NCBI GenBank assembly: GCA_019054805.1
Contig: JAHQIY010000024.1
Location: forward strand, 372,001 to 436,000
From: Brachionus manjavacas
Lineage: Eukaryota; Rotifera; Eurotatoria; Ploima; Brachionidae
Direction: 5' to 3'
Length of the DNA stretch: 64,000 nt
Each line of letters opens with the position of its first letter. Within the stretch, counting starts at the first letter, position 1. This document shows positions 17,671 to 30,085 of the stretch, one piece after another. The translations under genes were made by a program, and so were the position numbers. The notes beneath the pieces were generated by a model. That model was not told the origin of the DNA. It was given only the letters and a program-made list of their open reading frames with translations, and ran no database searches.

Positions 17671-20600
17671 TTAACAAACTATACAATCTGGATTCTCTTG
17701 AATTCTTAAAAGCTGTGTCAGAGCTTTGAACAAGTAATTCATGCTCCCGAACCGTCCAGATGGAGCCAAATCATAAAAATGCTCACAAATTCCTCGAGCA
17801 CTCGGACATTTTTTTCCTATGGCACAGCACAGAGTTGCGTCGCCATTATACTTAATTTGCTCCTGTAAAAAGAGCTCATTAGCTCTAATGACAATATCGT
17901 CAATAACAATTATTTCATTTAGATAAAACCTTGGTTCATTTTGAGCGAGCATAATCATTAGCATGCAGGCTTCGACAATCAGCTGCCTGTATTCTGGTTC
18001 TTTGATTAGATTCAAAGCATCTTCGACCAAAAGCGCAAATTTAAGTTCTTCTTTGGTCATTTCTCTTGTCAAACTTTGATTCAGAATGTATCCATATATT
18101 TCTATTCCTTGACACTTAAATTTTTATTTTTTTTAATAACCAGAAGACTTTTTTGATTTTGTGGCTTAAATTTTACTTTTTCCAAAGCCATCCAAACTTT
18201 TGAATAAAAGCCAATTGAGACCCTGTTCAAGGAGCCGTCAAGTCTTCTTCGTCTGATCCATTGACCATGCTTGTCCAAATCTGAATCGTTTGAATCTTCA
18301 TTGTCATTTTCTTCCGCTGTTAAAAGGATAGGTTTGTTTTTCACCGAATATCCGTGCTTTAATTCATCTCTGAGATGCCTTCTTTCCAGTTCAGCTTTTT
18401 TGTTGTCGTCCATTTCACAGATAGAACTGGACGGACGAGTTGAATATATTGATGTAGCTCCCATCTCTTTTCCACTCAAAATCATGTACAACAATGTCTT
18501 CATTTCAAATGGGCTTAGATTAAGCAGATGATCTGTGGCGTCTTCGACTTAAAATTAATTTTTTTTCTTGATTACCAAAAGCAAATAGATTCAGACTAAT
18601 TTACCTGAGCAATTTAAAGTGCGTTCTAACTCTCCTATCATCACTTGGGTAATTAATCCTAATCTTAAACGAATCATTCCTTGAAACAACTGAGGTTCAG
18701 TTCCAATGAACAAGGCTAGATATATCAAAAGCTCTTGTGTGATCATCATCATGCTAATGTCCTTGTTCCACGCTTGTTTTATCAAGCTGAATATTTGGTC
18801 TCTCGGTAGGGGTCTAATGAATATTTGAAAGTAGTTTATTTTAGCTTAGTTTAATTGCACTTACGATTTGATACTTATTTCACTATTGTTTCCCATTGAT
18901 GGAAAACCAATCGAGATTTGTTTTTGGCGAACTATTAGTGTCAGAACAGCCTATTTTTGATGGAAAATTTTAGAATCAATTTTTTTTTGAATTTTTTTGT
19001 TTGGAATGGCACAGTTCCTTTCAAAATGTTTCAATTTTCCTAATGATTTCGAAAGATTTTTTTGATAGAAGAGAAAACTTATGAAAAAAATTAAAAAATA
19101 AAATTTTATTTGGTTTTTTATTTTGTTAATTTAATAAAATACACTTTTAATGACATAAAATTAATATGGAACTTAAAAAGGCTCTTTTTTCCCATTTATG
19201 TTTTAATTCATTTTTGTTAAATGAGAATTATTTAAAATTGAGCTTAACAATATCAGAAAGTATTAGCTTTTTAAAAAAGTGGATATTTATTAAACAAATT
19301 GAACTGTGTTGATAAAAAATTATTTTTTTTTGGAGACAAAAATCTTATAGTAAAGCATTGTGAATTCTGAGACAACGAACAGAAACAAAAATTTTAAAAT
19401 TAAAATAGCTTTTTTTCTTAGGTCTAAAACTCGTTCTGCAAATGTATCAACTGATAAAACTTTAAAAATCTAAATTTATTATCTGCAATTTAATTTTTGT
19501 TATTTTATAATACGGATAGTGCTGAGAAGATTCTTTTTGCAATTCAATTCTTCATGGAGAATAAGAAAGACAAAATTAAATTAAGTTTCATATTTTTTCT
19601 ATGTAAAATTTGGATTTTATTTTCTCCAAAGATTATATTAAAATTTTATTTCAAAATTATCAATTAATAAAGTGTTAATCAGTCTTGAAATCGTTAATTT
19701 TTTCATATAGAAAAATTGAACACATTTTAATGAAATTACACATTTTTTAAACTTATTTTTGTAATGCAACAAAACAAATCGAATTTTTCAAAACAAAATA
19801 GAAAGTAAACTTCAAAATTTATTTATATAGACTTTAAATTTAATAAAATAATTAAATTAAAGTAAATGGCCAAAAGAATTTACTGTAAATTAATGTCAAA
19901 ATATTTTAATGTTAAAATAAAATTAACAAGATTCTTGTTGAAAATTTAACAAGGAATTAAATTAAATATTAATTGTTATTTAAAGAAATTATTGTTAATT
20001 CATAAATTAATGCTATTTTATCTTGAATGATATATTTGAAAAACAAAAATACTAAAAATTTAGTATATCATTAAAGTTTATTTAAATACCAGTCTTTTTA
20101 TCTTAAATGGGTTATCAATATATGTAGTTATAAATTTCATTTTATATAGCTGTCAAATTTCCAGCGACTTAATGATGTTTTTTATTCCACTCAATTGACG
20201 AACTCTTTCCTCAAATCCATAACTTTTTTCATTTTTAAAATCTTTGAATTTAAGTTTTTAAAAATATTTAAAAACTGTGTCAACTGACAAAAAGGTCTAA
20301 AAACCATAATTTAACTTTATTTTTTGTCTCAGCTAAATAATTTTTTTATTTTTATTTCTGCTAATAGGAAAAAATAACTAATTAACAAAATTTAACCCTA
20401 TTCTTTTTTAAATAAAACTATATGGTAATTCAGGGTTGAATCGTAATGGGGTGAATTCTTTGAATGACTTTAACTTTTCTTTGAAAAAAAAAATTTCTAT
20501 TAAATAAAAAAAAACATTTAAAGAACTTCTTTGTTAATATTATATTTTTTTTCATTTAAACGACTTAATGTAAGAAATTTCTTAAAATTGCCGAGAATAA

Positions 20601-23600
20601 ACTTCCAAAAAACCCAAAAATTTTATAGCGAAGAAACTTTTGCCCAAAGGCAACTTGAAGTTCATGATCATGATCAAATGGTCAAAACTAAAAAGATTAG
20701 AATCTTAATAAAAATGATGAAATAAGCTTTTTTGAAATTGTTTTTTGATAAAACACAAAATTTTTATTATATTAATCAAATAAAAAAAAAAATTTTTTTC
20801 CCAATTGATCTTTAATTGACTTTTATAAAATATTAATTTGAAAATTTTAAAGACAGATTTAAAAGCCACATTAAAGCATCCAAATAATGTCTTTAAATGA
20901 CATTTAATATTTATTAAAATATATTACAGCGAAACAAAGATAAATTTTGTATTCCAAAATTTCAAAATATTGATTTAGATTTTATTTTACTCCAGATAAA
21001 AATTCATATAATTTTTTTCTTTTTTAACCAAAAATTAAAAATTTTGTTTTGAAATTTAAATTTGATCATAAAATTCAATTTGCCTTGCCGAAATTGAAGT
21101 TAAAAAATAAAACAAACATCAAGTTTCTGTGCGTTTTAACATTGCATTTTGAACACTTAACAATCGAATCAATGAAAAGTATAAAACCTTTATATGGTAA
21201 AGGTGCTACCCCATGGATTTCTAAAGAATTTGAAACGTTTTTAGTCTCCACTGAACGACCAAAAAAATTGTTTGATATGTAAAACAGTATTTGGAAAAAT
21301 CAAAACAAATGGATTTCTTGTGAGAAATGTAACAATTGGTCTTGTTGGCAATGCCTTCATTTAACTAAGGAATTTTTTTGTTCAAAAAAGTGTTCTTAAT
21401 AGATTAATTTTACTTTAAAATAGGATACATATATTTTCTTATACTTTTTTAGTATTTTAATTGCTTGAATTTATTTTATATATTCCTTTATTTTAAATAA
21501 AATTTTGTCTAAATTTAAGACAAAATTCTCTTAAACTATTTAATATTTTTTTCGAAAAAAAAATTAACAATTAATTAGCAATCAAATAAAAGAATTCACG
21601 GTTTACCCCGTTTGACTTTATAATTTTAAACTGCCTTTGAAGATTCAAATTTAAAAAAATGAAAATTTACCTTTGATAACTGATCAGATGTTAGTTCAAG
21701 CATGCCAGCTGAATGTCTAACCAACCACCACATTTTTCTCAGAGAAGCTTTTTCATAAACATTAATTATTAAATCTCTTAGTTTATTTCCTTGGAAATAA
21801 TTTTTATGAATTGACGGTATTTCCCAGTCTAAATTTCTTGAAATAAATAGAAATATGCTTTTTATTTAAGAAAAAAATTACTTAGTTTCATAAAGGTAGT
21901 GTAAAATATCAGCTTCATCGTGCAGCGACTTATTTTCGCGCAGCAAACTGAGTAGATCATCATCATTCATGTTTTGGTAAGTTTCATTTGGAACACTGGA
22001 ACGTGATTGCTGTCTTTCGTTCGCTTCCTCTTGATTCTTATTAACTAGAACTGTTTTTGTTTTCTCAATTATTCCTTTAAATAAAAATCTATAATTTTTT
22101 TTCGAAATTATTTCGTTAGTTGTAGTGCTGTTTATTGTTGTTGTTTAATTATATTAGTAGATTAAAGTGAATACAGTGAGATTAGAGATTTTTTATCAAA
22201 GAAACTAGTGTAACTTACTTTTGGGATCAATAAATATATGTGCAAAACTTGGTCTCTTTGCATTATTATTCACTAAATAATTTTAAAGATAACTTTATTT
22301 CAAATCATAGATACAATAAGAAGAGCAAAAGAAAATAAAAGATTAATTATACAAAAAAACTGTTCTGATATCAAAAAATAATAAAATGAGATTACTTGGA
22401 CATTCTGTATACTGAATAGATCTACTTCTTTTAACTATTCCCATTATTGAACCCAGTTTTTTTGATCGATTTTGGTTTTTATTCAAGATACTCAAGGAAA
22501 GTTGAGATAAATTAATGCTATTTAGAAGATTTGGTGATCCAGATTTTTCCAAGTCGATTGACAAAGACGCCTTATAGCGATTTATCAAGTCACTTGCTTT
22601 TGATAAAGTTGAATTTTGTTCCTCCAGATATTTCAAAACTTGTTTTTCGCTTTCTAAAATTTTCTAATTTTAGATGTGTCTGATTCTATAGTGTCATTTC
22701 ACTTACGGATTCCGTCTTCACCGGTTCCAATAAATGTCAAACTTGTGAGGCATGCTGTTTTAATAAAATCTTCAAGTTTTCCTAGCTGAACTCTGTTGAA
22801 ATTAAATGACAAGAACCATAATTTGGAGTTGAGTGAAGTTAAGAGCAAAAGAGCTGGAGCAAATTGTAGATTGATACTAAAAATTCTTATGCTAATATTA
22901 CATGAAATGAGAAAAAAATAACAGATTTTAGCCATGGGCAAACTTTAAATACGACTAGATAAGAAACCAGACAAATTCATTGTTGGTCTCAATTTGAAAC
23001 TGAAAATATTAAGAATTGGTCTAATGGTGCCCGGGTATAATGATTTTTTAAAACAAGGGCAAATCTCAAAAAGATTGATCTAATCGTACTGATACAACTA
23101 AAGATTTACCGATTTAAAAAATAAAGAAGATTAAATTCATTCAATTAATAATGGCAACCAGATTGAATCTTCTACAATTGAAAATGATAAACTTTAATTT
23201 TATTTATTTGGAACTTAGTCATTCCTTTCAGCAGATGTAATTAAGTTTTTAATTTAAAATAAAAAAGGTTTTGTAACTTTAATTTAAAATTGTTTTTCTA
23301 AAAAAAGAATTTTGTAATTTTACGAAAAAATTCACAAAAGTAAAATTTATTATATTTATTTATTAATTATACTAAATTATATTAAATACATGTAAGAGAT
23401 TTGTAAAAAATTTCTTGATAAAATAGGTAAAATCTCCACCAAAATTCCCAGATCTATAAATCCAATAGAAATGGTCTGGAACCAGAGTTGTATAAAAGTC
23501 CCAAAAAAAAGTCCGGACTTAAAATTTTTTTTTTTGCTAGATCAGGATTCATATCAAAAAATTTATATACCCTTGGGTTGTCTAATGCAATAGATTTGCC

Positions 23601-26600
23601 AAATATCAGAATTGTCTGGCAATTTTAGCATAAATGTCTTCACAATATTCAAAATTTTAAAGCCTGGACTTGGACTTTTGAAAGAAAATTAAAAAAAAAG
23701 CCCAGGCTTGGACTTGACTTTAGACTTGTGACTTTAAAACAACTCTGTCTGGAACGATTTAAAAGATTATATAAGAAAGCAAAATAACGTAGTCATCCGA
23801 ATTAAGTGACACGTCTTTAAAATAGAGTACTCTATTTTAGTGACATAAAAATAATAATAATAATAAAAGCTACGGCATGCAGGCTTGCGGAGGCGGTCTA
23901 CTAGGAGATCGTCTATGGTAGCACACTACGCAATAAAAGGAAAATTACCGAAATAAGAGAAACTGATAAGATTTTGTAATCTAATAGACAAAATTGGCAA
24001 CTTTGATATACAATACAATACACAAAATAAAAAGTCAAAAAAACTAGAAGAAACTGAGATGGGCATATAATAAAGAAATTAAAAAGAAATATAAATAAAA
24101 TTATCATGTGGTAAAAACTTGATAAGCTTGAGGAGTTATCCATGACTCCTCAACAACTTGTAAGTCAGTGTTTTTGTATATCACTTTTTATTAAATGTCA
24201 ATTTAATTGGCATAAAAAGTGAACACATTTTAAAACTTTTTTCAATTGTTAAAGCTTATATAAAATTCTTTAAAAAATGAAAATTTAATTGACTATGTTA
24301 AAGTTTGTTTTAAATAGGGAAAAATATTTTTTTTAAGACATGTCATTAAAATTGAATATTACTCTCTTTAAAACCAGTGCTCATTTTTTAGTGAAAAGAG
24401 AAGCTGCTCTCCGTCATATCGTCAGCTTTCGAACTCTTTTTAATTATTTTAATAAAAACGACTGACTCGTGGTCAATCCACCGGTCAGCCATCATTTTTA
24501 TATTACAACTTCTCCATTCACTTAGTCAAATACCTTCACATAATTACGTTATTAAAAATATAGAAGATGATTTAAAAAAAAATGTAAAAATTTATATTTC
24601 ATAAAATTATAACTCTGCAAAAATGTCAAGCCTATATTTATCCATTTAAAAAAAAGTGAATAAATAAGATAATTAAAATTTATTAAACAAATTTGGCAAA
24701 AAAGGTTGTTTACCCGAGATATGGAGATCGGTATAGCTTTTGATTAATTTTTAAAAGTATAATTAATAAATTAGAAATTTTTCTTTTGTGAAAAAATTAA
24801 TCAAAAAAACTGGAAAATCATATTTAAAATGGAAAAACCCTAAAAAAAGCCAAAATCTAGCGACTATTTGGCATTTTGAAAGCTTGTAATTTTACGTTAA
24901 CTAACGTCAAAAAAACTTTATTAATCTCTATCTTGCAAAAGTCATTTTACGAAATCAACTGTAAAATTTCATTTTTTTCCTTTAAAAAAACGTTAATTTA
25001 CGTAAAATCTCGTGCAATTCAGAGAAAATGTTGTGAAGAAACTGAAAATGGATTTAGCTTTTTGTTTCACTTATTCTTTCACTTTGCAGTTTTGTCCAGC
25101 TCTATTGATGTAATTAAAATTTTAGATAATTACCGTGCACCATTTATGTAGCCACTGTAAAGTTTTTTAATAGTTGAAATTAGCTGAGAGTTAAGAGCTT
25201 CATGAGCATCTAAAAAAAATGTTTTATTTCTTAATTTGTATCGTAATTGAAAAATTTTAAATGCCCAGCAAGAATAAAGGTGATTTAGATGGGCTTTTTT
25301 GAATTCAAGAGATAAATACCATAAATTTCTTTTGTTACTACAAAAACAACAGTCGGTCTTCCGGGTATGTTGTTCCAATTTCTCTCAATAAAGGACAAAT
25401 AAGTACGAAACGAATCCAAAGTGAAGTCAATATCGGAAGCCAAATAAAACGATTTGTGGTCCATAAACTAAAAGGTTCAATTTAAGAAAATTTTTACTAA
25501 AAAAATTAGAAATTTTAAATTTTAAAATGAAAAAAACTACGTACACCAGCCGTAAAGACAAAAATTTGACCATTCATTGTATAGAGCTTGCTGGCTTAAA
25601 ATAAAAAAAAATTAAATTTTTTTTTAGATCAAAATGATAAATGGTTGATTTTTTACTCGAAAGATATCCTATATCGGTCTCAGGCCTTCCGGTCAAACCA
25701 AGCCGCTCATTTTTGCCCAGAAATGAATAAATGTAAGCTAGCACCTTTGCTGGATAGATTTGAATTGGCGCCACATCACTAACAGTCTGGACATTAATGT
25801 TATGATCCTTGGCCAGTTTCATTTGGACGTGGTCATTCTCGGCTAGAACTGCCACCTGGACAACGAGGTCTGGCTTGGGCTGAATCGCCAGTCTCCTGTT
25901 TAATGGGTCCAATTCTCCAGGAGCAATGAGATTATCTCGCAGCAACTTGCTTATGATGTACAGCGATTGGCCCCACATGTGAGGAATTTTTCCCAATGGC
26001 ACCCGGTCTTGGGACTTGGGGTTTTTGTATTCGTCTTCGACTTTATAGGCCGGCACTGCGTACAACTCAGGAATCAATGTGACCGATTCGGCGTCTTTGA
26101 TCAAAACTTTTTCCAAATTGTCTGATATCACTTCGACTTGGTCGTCATTGTTATAGAACAGTCCATCTAGTACCAAATAGCACCAAAACAATGGCCATTC
26201 GCACTCAATATTTTCGAAGATTTTCAATTCCCATGGCTCATAGTGCAGTCGGGACGGGTCCTCTCTGGCTGTTTTGTAGCCGTCGCGAATAAATCTACAG
26301 CAGCCGTATCTTCCTTGTAGCTTTGACAATATTTCCTGGCGCGTAATGTTCACTAGTTCCATGTCGTCCAGAGCAAAGCCCGGGTAGGAAATTATGCTCA
26401 GAAGAGCGGCGTCTGTTTCTTTGGAGTTTGATTCTCGCGGCAGCATGCACGTTAGTATGGTGTTGCACCAGTAAATGGTATCCGACATGACGTGAATTAC
26501 ACTGGCATCGCTTCCTCTCGAGCCGAATAGATCCAATTCGTCCATTGCTTGGAGAGCGGCCTTGGCCATGCCGATCGAGCTTGCGTTCAGTTCGGGAAGG

Positions 26601-27265
26601 CCGTGGTTAGTTTTGTCCCCTCTCTCCCAAATGCCATAGTCAGGTATCTGATACGAATTTTCTATGTAGAAAATCAAATTCTGAATGAACAACACTTCGT
26701 CCAGTGTGTACACTATTTGAAGGCCAGATGCTGTCATCTCTGCCAGGCAGAGTAGATACAATGATACGGCGTCGATTTGCAAGTGGCCCCATTCGAGGTC
26801 TCCGACGACCGTGGCGCAGCTTTTTGACGAGTATTTGGCATGCAAGCTATCTCTGGGGTCTAGTGTGTATTTAAATCTCTCCACTTTTTTGATTTGAAGT
26901 ATCATCGCTTGTAGCAAGCCTCTCATTAGTTTCACTACAGACTGTTCTAGTTCGTAAGCTTTGGCCCTTCCGTAGTCTTTGTCAGCGTGCTTTTTGTACG
27001 CGAGAGCAAGTGCCCAAACAGCTAGTATGGAATAAACGTCGTCTCTCACCCAAGAATGGTCACTTTCATTAGATGCTGCAAGAAGACCTGTCACCGGGTC
27101 CTTTTTCAAATAATTTTAGAAAAATGCCATTCAATTTACACATAATAGACAAACTTGATGGGCTAAAATTGTTTTGTTCACAATTTTGTTGTAGTAGTCT
27201 AATTTGGTTCCAGAGTCTCTTCTCACTCGCACTTTTGCTCTTGATAAGGAATTTCTTCGCGACAT
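17671..27265 (-). CDS. PHKA: Phosphorylase b kinase regulatory subunit alpha, complete, 14 exons
   Basis: Exons on the minus strand: 27265-27155, 27100-25657, 25594-25545, 25467-25320, 25209-25134, 22792-22707, 22653-22396, 22272-22219, 22074-21882, 21836-21671, 18950-18865, 18813-18605, 18547-18177, 18114-17671. All borders are GT-AG and all phases agree, giving 1231 aa (human PHKA1/2 about 1220-1235). ATG 27265 starts [14 protein letters not shown]. The glucoamylase-like N-terminal domain lies mostly in the large exon: [60 protein letters not shown] and [10 protein letters not shown]. The C-terminal part has the Arg-rich [14 protein letters not shown] and [11 protein letters not shown]. The protein ends CIVC, a plausible farnesylation box like those of vertebrate alpha subunits. 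It forms the (alpha-beta-gamma-delta)4 enzyme that activates glycogen phosphorylase. Introns 5 and 10 (2.3 and 2.7 kb) contain repeats. LRGUK follows in the same direction. Confidence 0.97.
18951..21048. other. PHKA intron 10, AT-rich, nothing recognised
   Basis: About 2 kb of AT-rich intronic DNA. No coding frame with family resemblance, no RNA gene and no clear repeat ends. Confidence 0.35.
21049..21400 (+). pseudogene. Broken ORF with PHD-like cysteine cluster in PHKA intron 10
   Basis: Reads antisense to PHKA. An open frame containing [15 protein letters not shown] stops at 21282. Beyond it the same frame continues as [20 protein letters not shown] and FFCSKKC, with cysteine spacing like the second half of a PHD finger in which the usual His is Cys. 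A shift at the stop would supply another Cys (ATATGTAAA). Looks like a decayed transposon protein, possibly related to the PHD ORF at 5983-6372, though the sequences are not closely alike. Confidence 0.4.
23483..23747. mobile_element. hAT-type MITE, copy B, with 8-bp target duplication
   Basis: 265-bp fold-back element in PHKA intron 5. It starts CAGAGTTGTATAAAAGTCCC and ends with the inverted GACTTTAAAACAACTCTG. It is flanked by perfect 8-bp duplications TCTGGAAC (23475-23482 and 23748-23755). Terminal arms contain AAGTCCGGACTT and CCTGGACTTGGACTTTTGAA blocks shared with copy A. Noncoding. Confidence 0.88.
23788..24400. repeat. Composite repeat R2, inverted relative to 28185-29027
   Basis: Starts AACGTAGTCATCCGAATTAA and continues to AGAGTACTCTATTTTAGTGA; this end reappears inverted at 28965-29027. 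The block 24208-24400 (GTGAACACATTTTAAAAC ... ACTCTCTTTAAAACCAGTGC) is the reverse complement of 28190-28385. A LINE tail is nested between them. Located in PHKA intron 5. Confidence 0.7.
23853..24145 (-). mobile_element. LINE 3' tail nested in repeat R2
   Basis: On the minus strand it runs into GTGCTACCATAGACGATCTC, CTCCGCAAGCCTGCATGCC and a (TTA/ATT)n end. This is the same 3' tail as the LINE at 16470-17203 (GCTACCATTGATGG... CCGCAAGCTCGCTTGC). No intact coding part. Confidence 0.55.
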
Positions 27266-28184
27266 TATGGTTTTTTGTTTTTGGTTGATTACGAAAATAA
27301 AAGTGTCAAAAGATCATTAGCTAAAAGATTTTCAGAGCATAAGATCTAATTCAGAAATAAAGATTGCGTGAATTTAGTAATGAAGGCAAAAAAATAAAGA
27401 AAAAATAATACAAAATAGCGTTATTGATTTAGAAGGAGTCTAAAATGCATGCTCAACCAAAACTCAAATTTTTGAATAAAAGCAAATTTTAAATTTATTT
27501 TAAAAGAAAATTAAAATAAAATTTAAATGACTCTAGTTCCGATGAGACTAGCGGTTTAGCTTTAAATTAATTGTCTTACATTTTACATAATTCTTGGCAA
27601 AGTTTGTTTGAGGCAATTTCTTTTGTATTCAATACTCAACAAAATACAAACTTCTAATTCATAATTTGAAATTTGGCTGAAAAATTATAATTTTTTTAGA
27701 ATTCGTTTAGCTGCTTTAGAGTGAGTACTTTTGGAAAAGAAAGTCAAGACTCTAGATTGAAAATGATGCAAAATCAAATGAACAAAAAATCAGAAACAAA
27801 GAAATTTGATATGTATTTTATTAGCTAATTTATTAAATGTTTATTAAAACAGAATTTTTTTCCATTATGTACATATTTAAAACAAGCATCTAAAATAGAT
27901 ACATCCCATAATTCTTTCGTCAGAAAATTTTTTTTGTCCACTGCAAAATCATTTAATAATTGTTAAAAAAATTTTTAAAAGTGCTAATTTAATTTTCCAA
28001 CCTTGATTAAATCTATTTTATTTATTATTTATTAATTTTATTAATTTGAGGGTAACCTCAGGCTACTCAGAATGAATCCAAGTCCTTCTTGATTGGGTAT
28101 TTGACCAAGTGAATAGAGAAGTGGTAATATGATTGAAATGAGGGACCTAGAAAAAAAACTAGAATAAAAACGTAATTTTTCGAA
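27266..28184. other. PHKA 5' flank
   Basis: Noncoding AT-rich DNA upstream of the PHKA start, expected to hold its promoter. Near 28020-28075 a minus-strand LINE-type 3' tail seems present (CTGAGTAGCCTGAGGTTACC followed by AT-rich repeats), resembling 46605-46630. Confidence 0.35.
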
Positions 28185-29027
28185 TTTAGTGACATGTCAC
28201 TAAAAAATGAGCACTGGTTTTAAAGAGAGTAATGTTCAATTTTAATTACATGTCTTAAAAAAAAAAATTTTACCTATTTAAAACAAACTTTAACATAGTC
28301 AATTGAATTTTCATTTTTTAAAGAATTTTATATAAGCTTTAACAATTGTGAATAGTTTTAAAATGTGTTCACTTTTTATTACATGTCACTAAAATTGAAT
28401 TTTTATTTTTTTCTAAAACAGTGCCCAATTTTGAAAAAATACTTTAGTTCAAGTCATAACTTTGACTTAAATTTTTGTGACTTATAAACAAGTCTGCTAA
28501 AAACAAGAAGGATACTTGGAGATCTAATCCAAATGTTCAAACTAGTGATCATTATGGAGAAAGTGAATTTCAGTAAAGGCTTAAACTACAGCTTAAACAC
28601 TAGGCCTGGCAGTAAAAGGTATAATCTTAGAAGAATCCAAGAACTTGGTTCGAGAAAGAGAAAGGAATTGAAGTCAGATATTTAATTATTTCACAAACAG
28701 AGTTGTTGGTGTCTGGAATAAATTGCCGGAAGAAATTTTTATTGCAACTAGTCTAAGCATCTTTAGAGCTAAGATTGAATTTTTATTTTTTTCTAAAACA
28801 ATGCTCAAAACATCAGACTTTAATTCAATTTTCACTTTTTAAAGAATTTTATATAAGCTTTAACAATTGTTAAAAGTTTTAAAATGTGTTCACTTTTTAT
28901 TACATGTCACTAAAATTGAATTTTTATTTTTTTCTAAAACAGTGCTCAATTTTGAATAACATGTCACTAAAATAGAGTACTTTTTTTTAAAGACATGTCA
29001 CTCAATTCGGATGATTACGTTAATTAA
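28185..29027. repeat. Repeat cluster R2 (two partial copies) upstream of PHKA
   Basis: Block 28190-28425 (TGACATGTCACTAAAAAATG, ACTGGTTTTAAAGAGAGTAA, GTTCACTTTTTATTACATGT) recurs in part at 28815-28965. The outer end 28965-29027 (AAAGACATGTCACTCAATTC, then GGATGATTACGTTAAT) matches 23788-23853 inverted. A LINE scrap is inserted between the two copies. Confidence 0.7.
28590..28775 (+). mobile_element. LINE ORF2 C-terminal scrap
   Basis: Frames read YNLRRIQELGSRKRK, then after a shift NYFTNRVVGVWNKLPEEIF and SLSIFRAKID, the FFTNRVVxxWNxLPxxVVxAxSxxxFKxxLD signature at the end of CR1/L2-type ORF2. At least one frameshift. Inserted within repeat cluster R2. Confidence 0.7.
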
Positions 29028-29221
29028 AGTCGATTTTAATTTTTTAATTAAACAGTTATCAGTATCGAATCCGTTTGAAATTTTGAAAAAGTCTATGAAT
29101 GGTGAAAGCAACATCTGCCATTGAATCCATCGTTGGTTGAGGATGATTCACACGTCTTTTAAAAAAGCTGATGAGAAGATTTTTCTGTTCTGGTTACTGT
29201 TAAGTCTATTCTAAGGTGCAG

Positions 29222-30085
29222 TCAAAATTTGAACGAAATAAATTTTTTTATTATACAAACGGCATCAGAAATAAGCGCAGTGAAACTAGAATCAGATTTA
29301 GATTTAATTTTCAAGTGGACTCAAGCTTCGCTTCTTCTCTTCAACACATCAAAATGTGTGGTTATGCAATATGGTCATAAAAACAAAGAACTCCTTATTT
29401 TATTGATGGTAAGCAGTTATCAAAGTCAGAAGCTGAAAGAGATCTTGGAGTTATTTTCAATACACATTTTAAATGGAAAAATCAAGTGAAAGAGGCTACA
29501 AACAAAGCAAATCAAATGTTGGGTCGCATCAGGAAATCATTCGCTTGTTTTGATTGTAAGTTATTTAGATAATTGTATTTAACTTTTGTTCGTCCTCTTT
29601 TGGAATTTGGTGTGCCTGTATGGTCTCCAATTCTTAAGTCGGACTGTGAGAATGTTGAAAGGATTCAACGCAAAGCTACGAAATTTGTTTCTTCAATTAG
29701 AAACAAACCGTATGAAAGCAGATTGAAGGCTTTGAACATTCCAAATCTGGTGGAAAGAAGAAAAAGAGGTGATCTAATTCAAATATACAAGTTCATGCAT
29801 GTAATAGAATTGGTTGAAAAAAGCAACAATTTTAATGTCACCAAAATCCAAGGAAGAGGTCACTGCTTCAAATATCACAAAGAAATTTCGAGGCTCCAAC
29901 ATAGAGATAACTTTTTTTTCAACAAAACCGCTAACATATGGAACTCACTGCCAAATCAATTAGTTGAAGCCCTTAATGTTAACAGCTTTAAAGCAGGCAT
30001 TGATTGCTGGATGAGCAGCAATCAACCACATCAGCTGTCTTAGTGTGCCATATCAGTACACTCGCTACTACTACTACTACTACTA
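29222..30085 (+). mobile_element. CR1/L2-like LINE, 3' half with (CTA)n tail
   Basis: The RT palm/thumb reads LESDLDLIFKWTQASLLLFN, SKCVVMQYG, then after shifts KANQMLGRIRKSFACFD, and from 29573 FVRPLLEFGVPVWSPILKSD, RIQRKATKFVSSIRNKPYES, RKRGDLIQIYKFMH and NIWNSLPNQLVEALNVNSFK to a stop at 30041. A short 3' UTR ends in CTA repeats (about 30063-30084). Two or more frameshifts make it inactive. Lies between PHKA and NAC-beta. Confidence 0.88.

Noticed and set aside
20531..20725. 64-codon frame in PHKA intron 10
   Set aside because: No motif and background-like composition; an intronic chance frame.
24876..25151. 91-codon plus-strand frame opposite PHKA exon 5
   Set aside because: It overlaps a certain PHKA exon in antisense; hydrophobic, Lys/Phe-rich composition typical of AT-rich noise.
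23788..29027. Reading the outer inverted repeats as TIRs of one transposon that captured PHKA exons
   Set aside because: PHKA continues with correct splice phases outside the repeats on one side, and each repeat has its own nested structure, so two separate insertions are simpler. Kept only as a finding.
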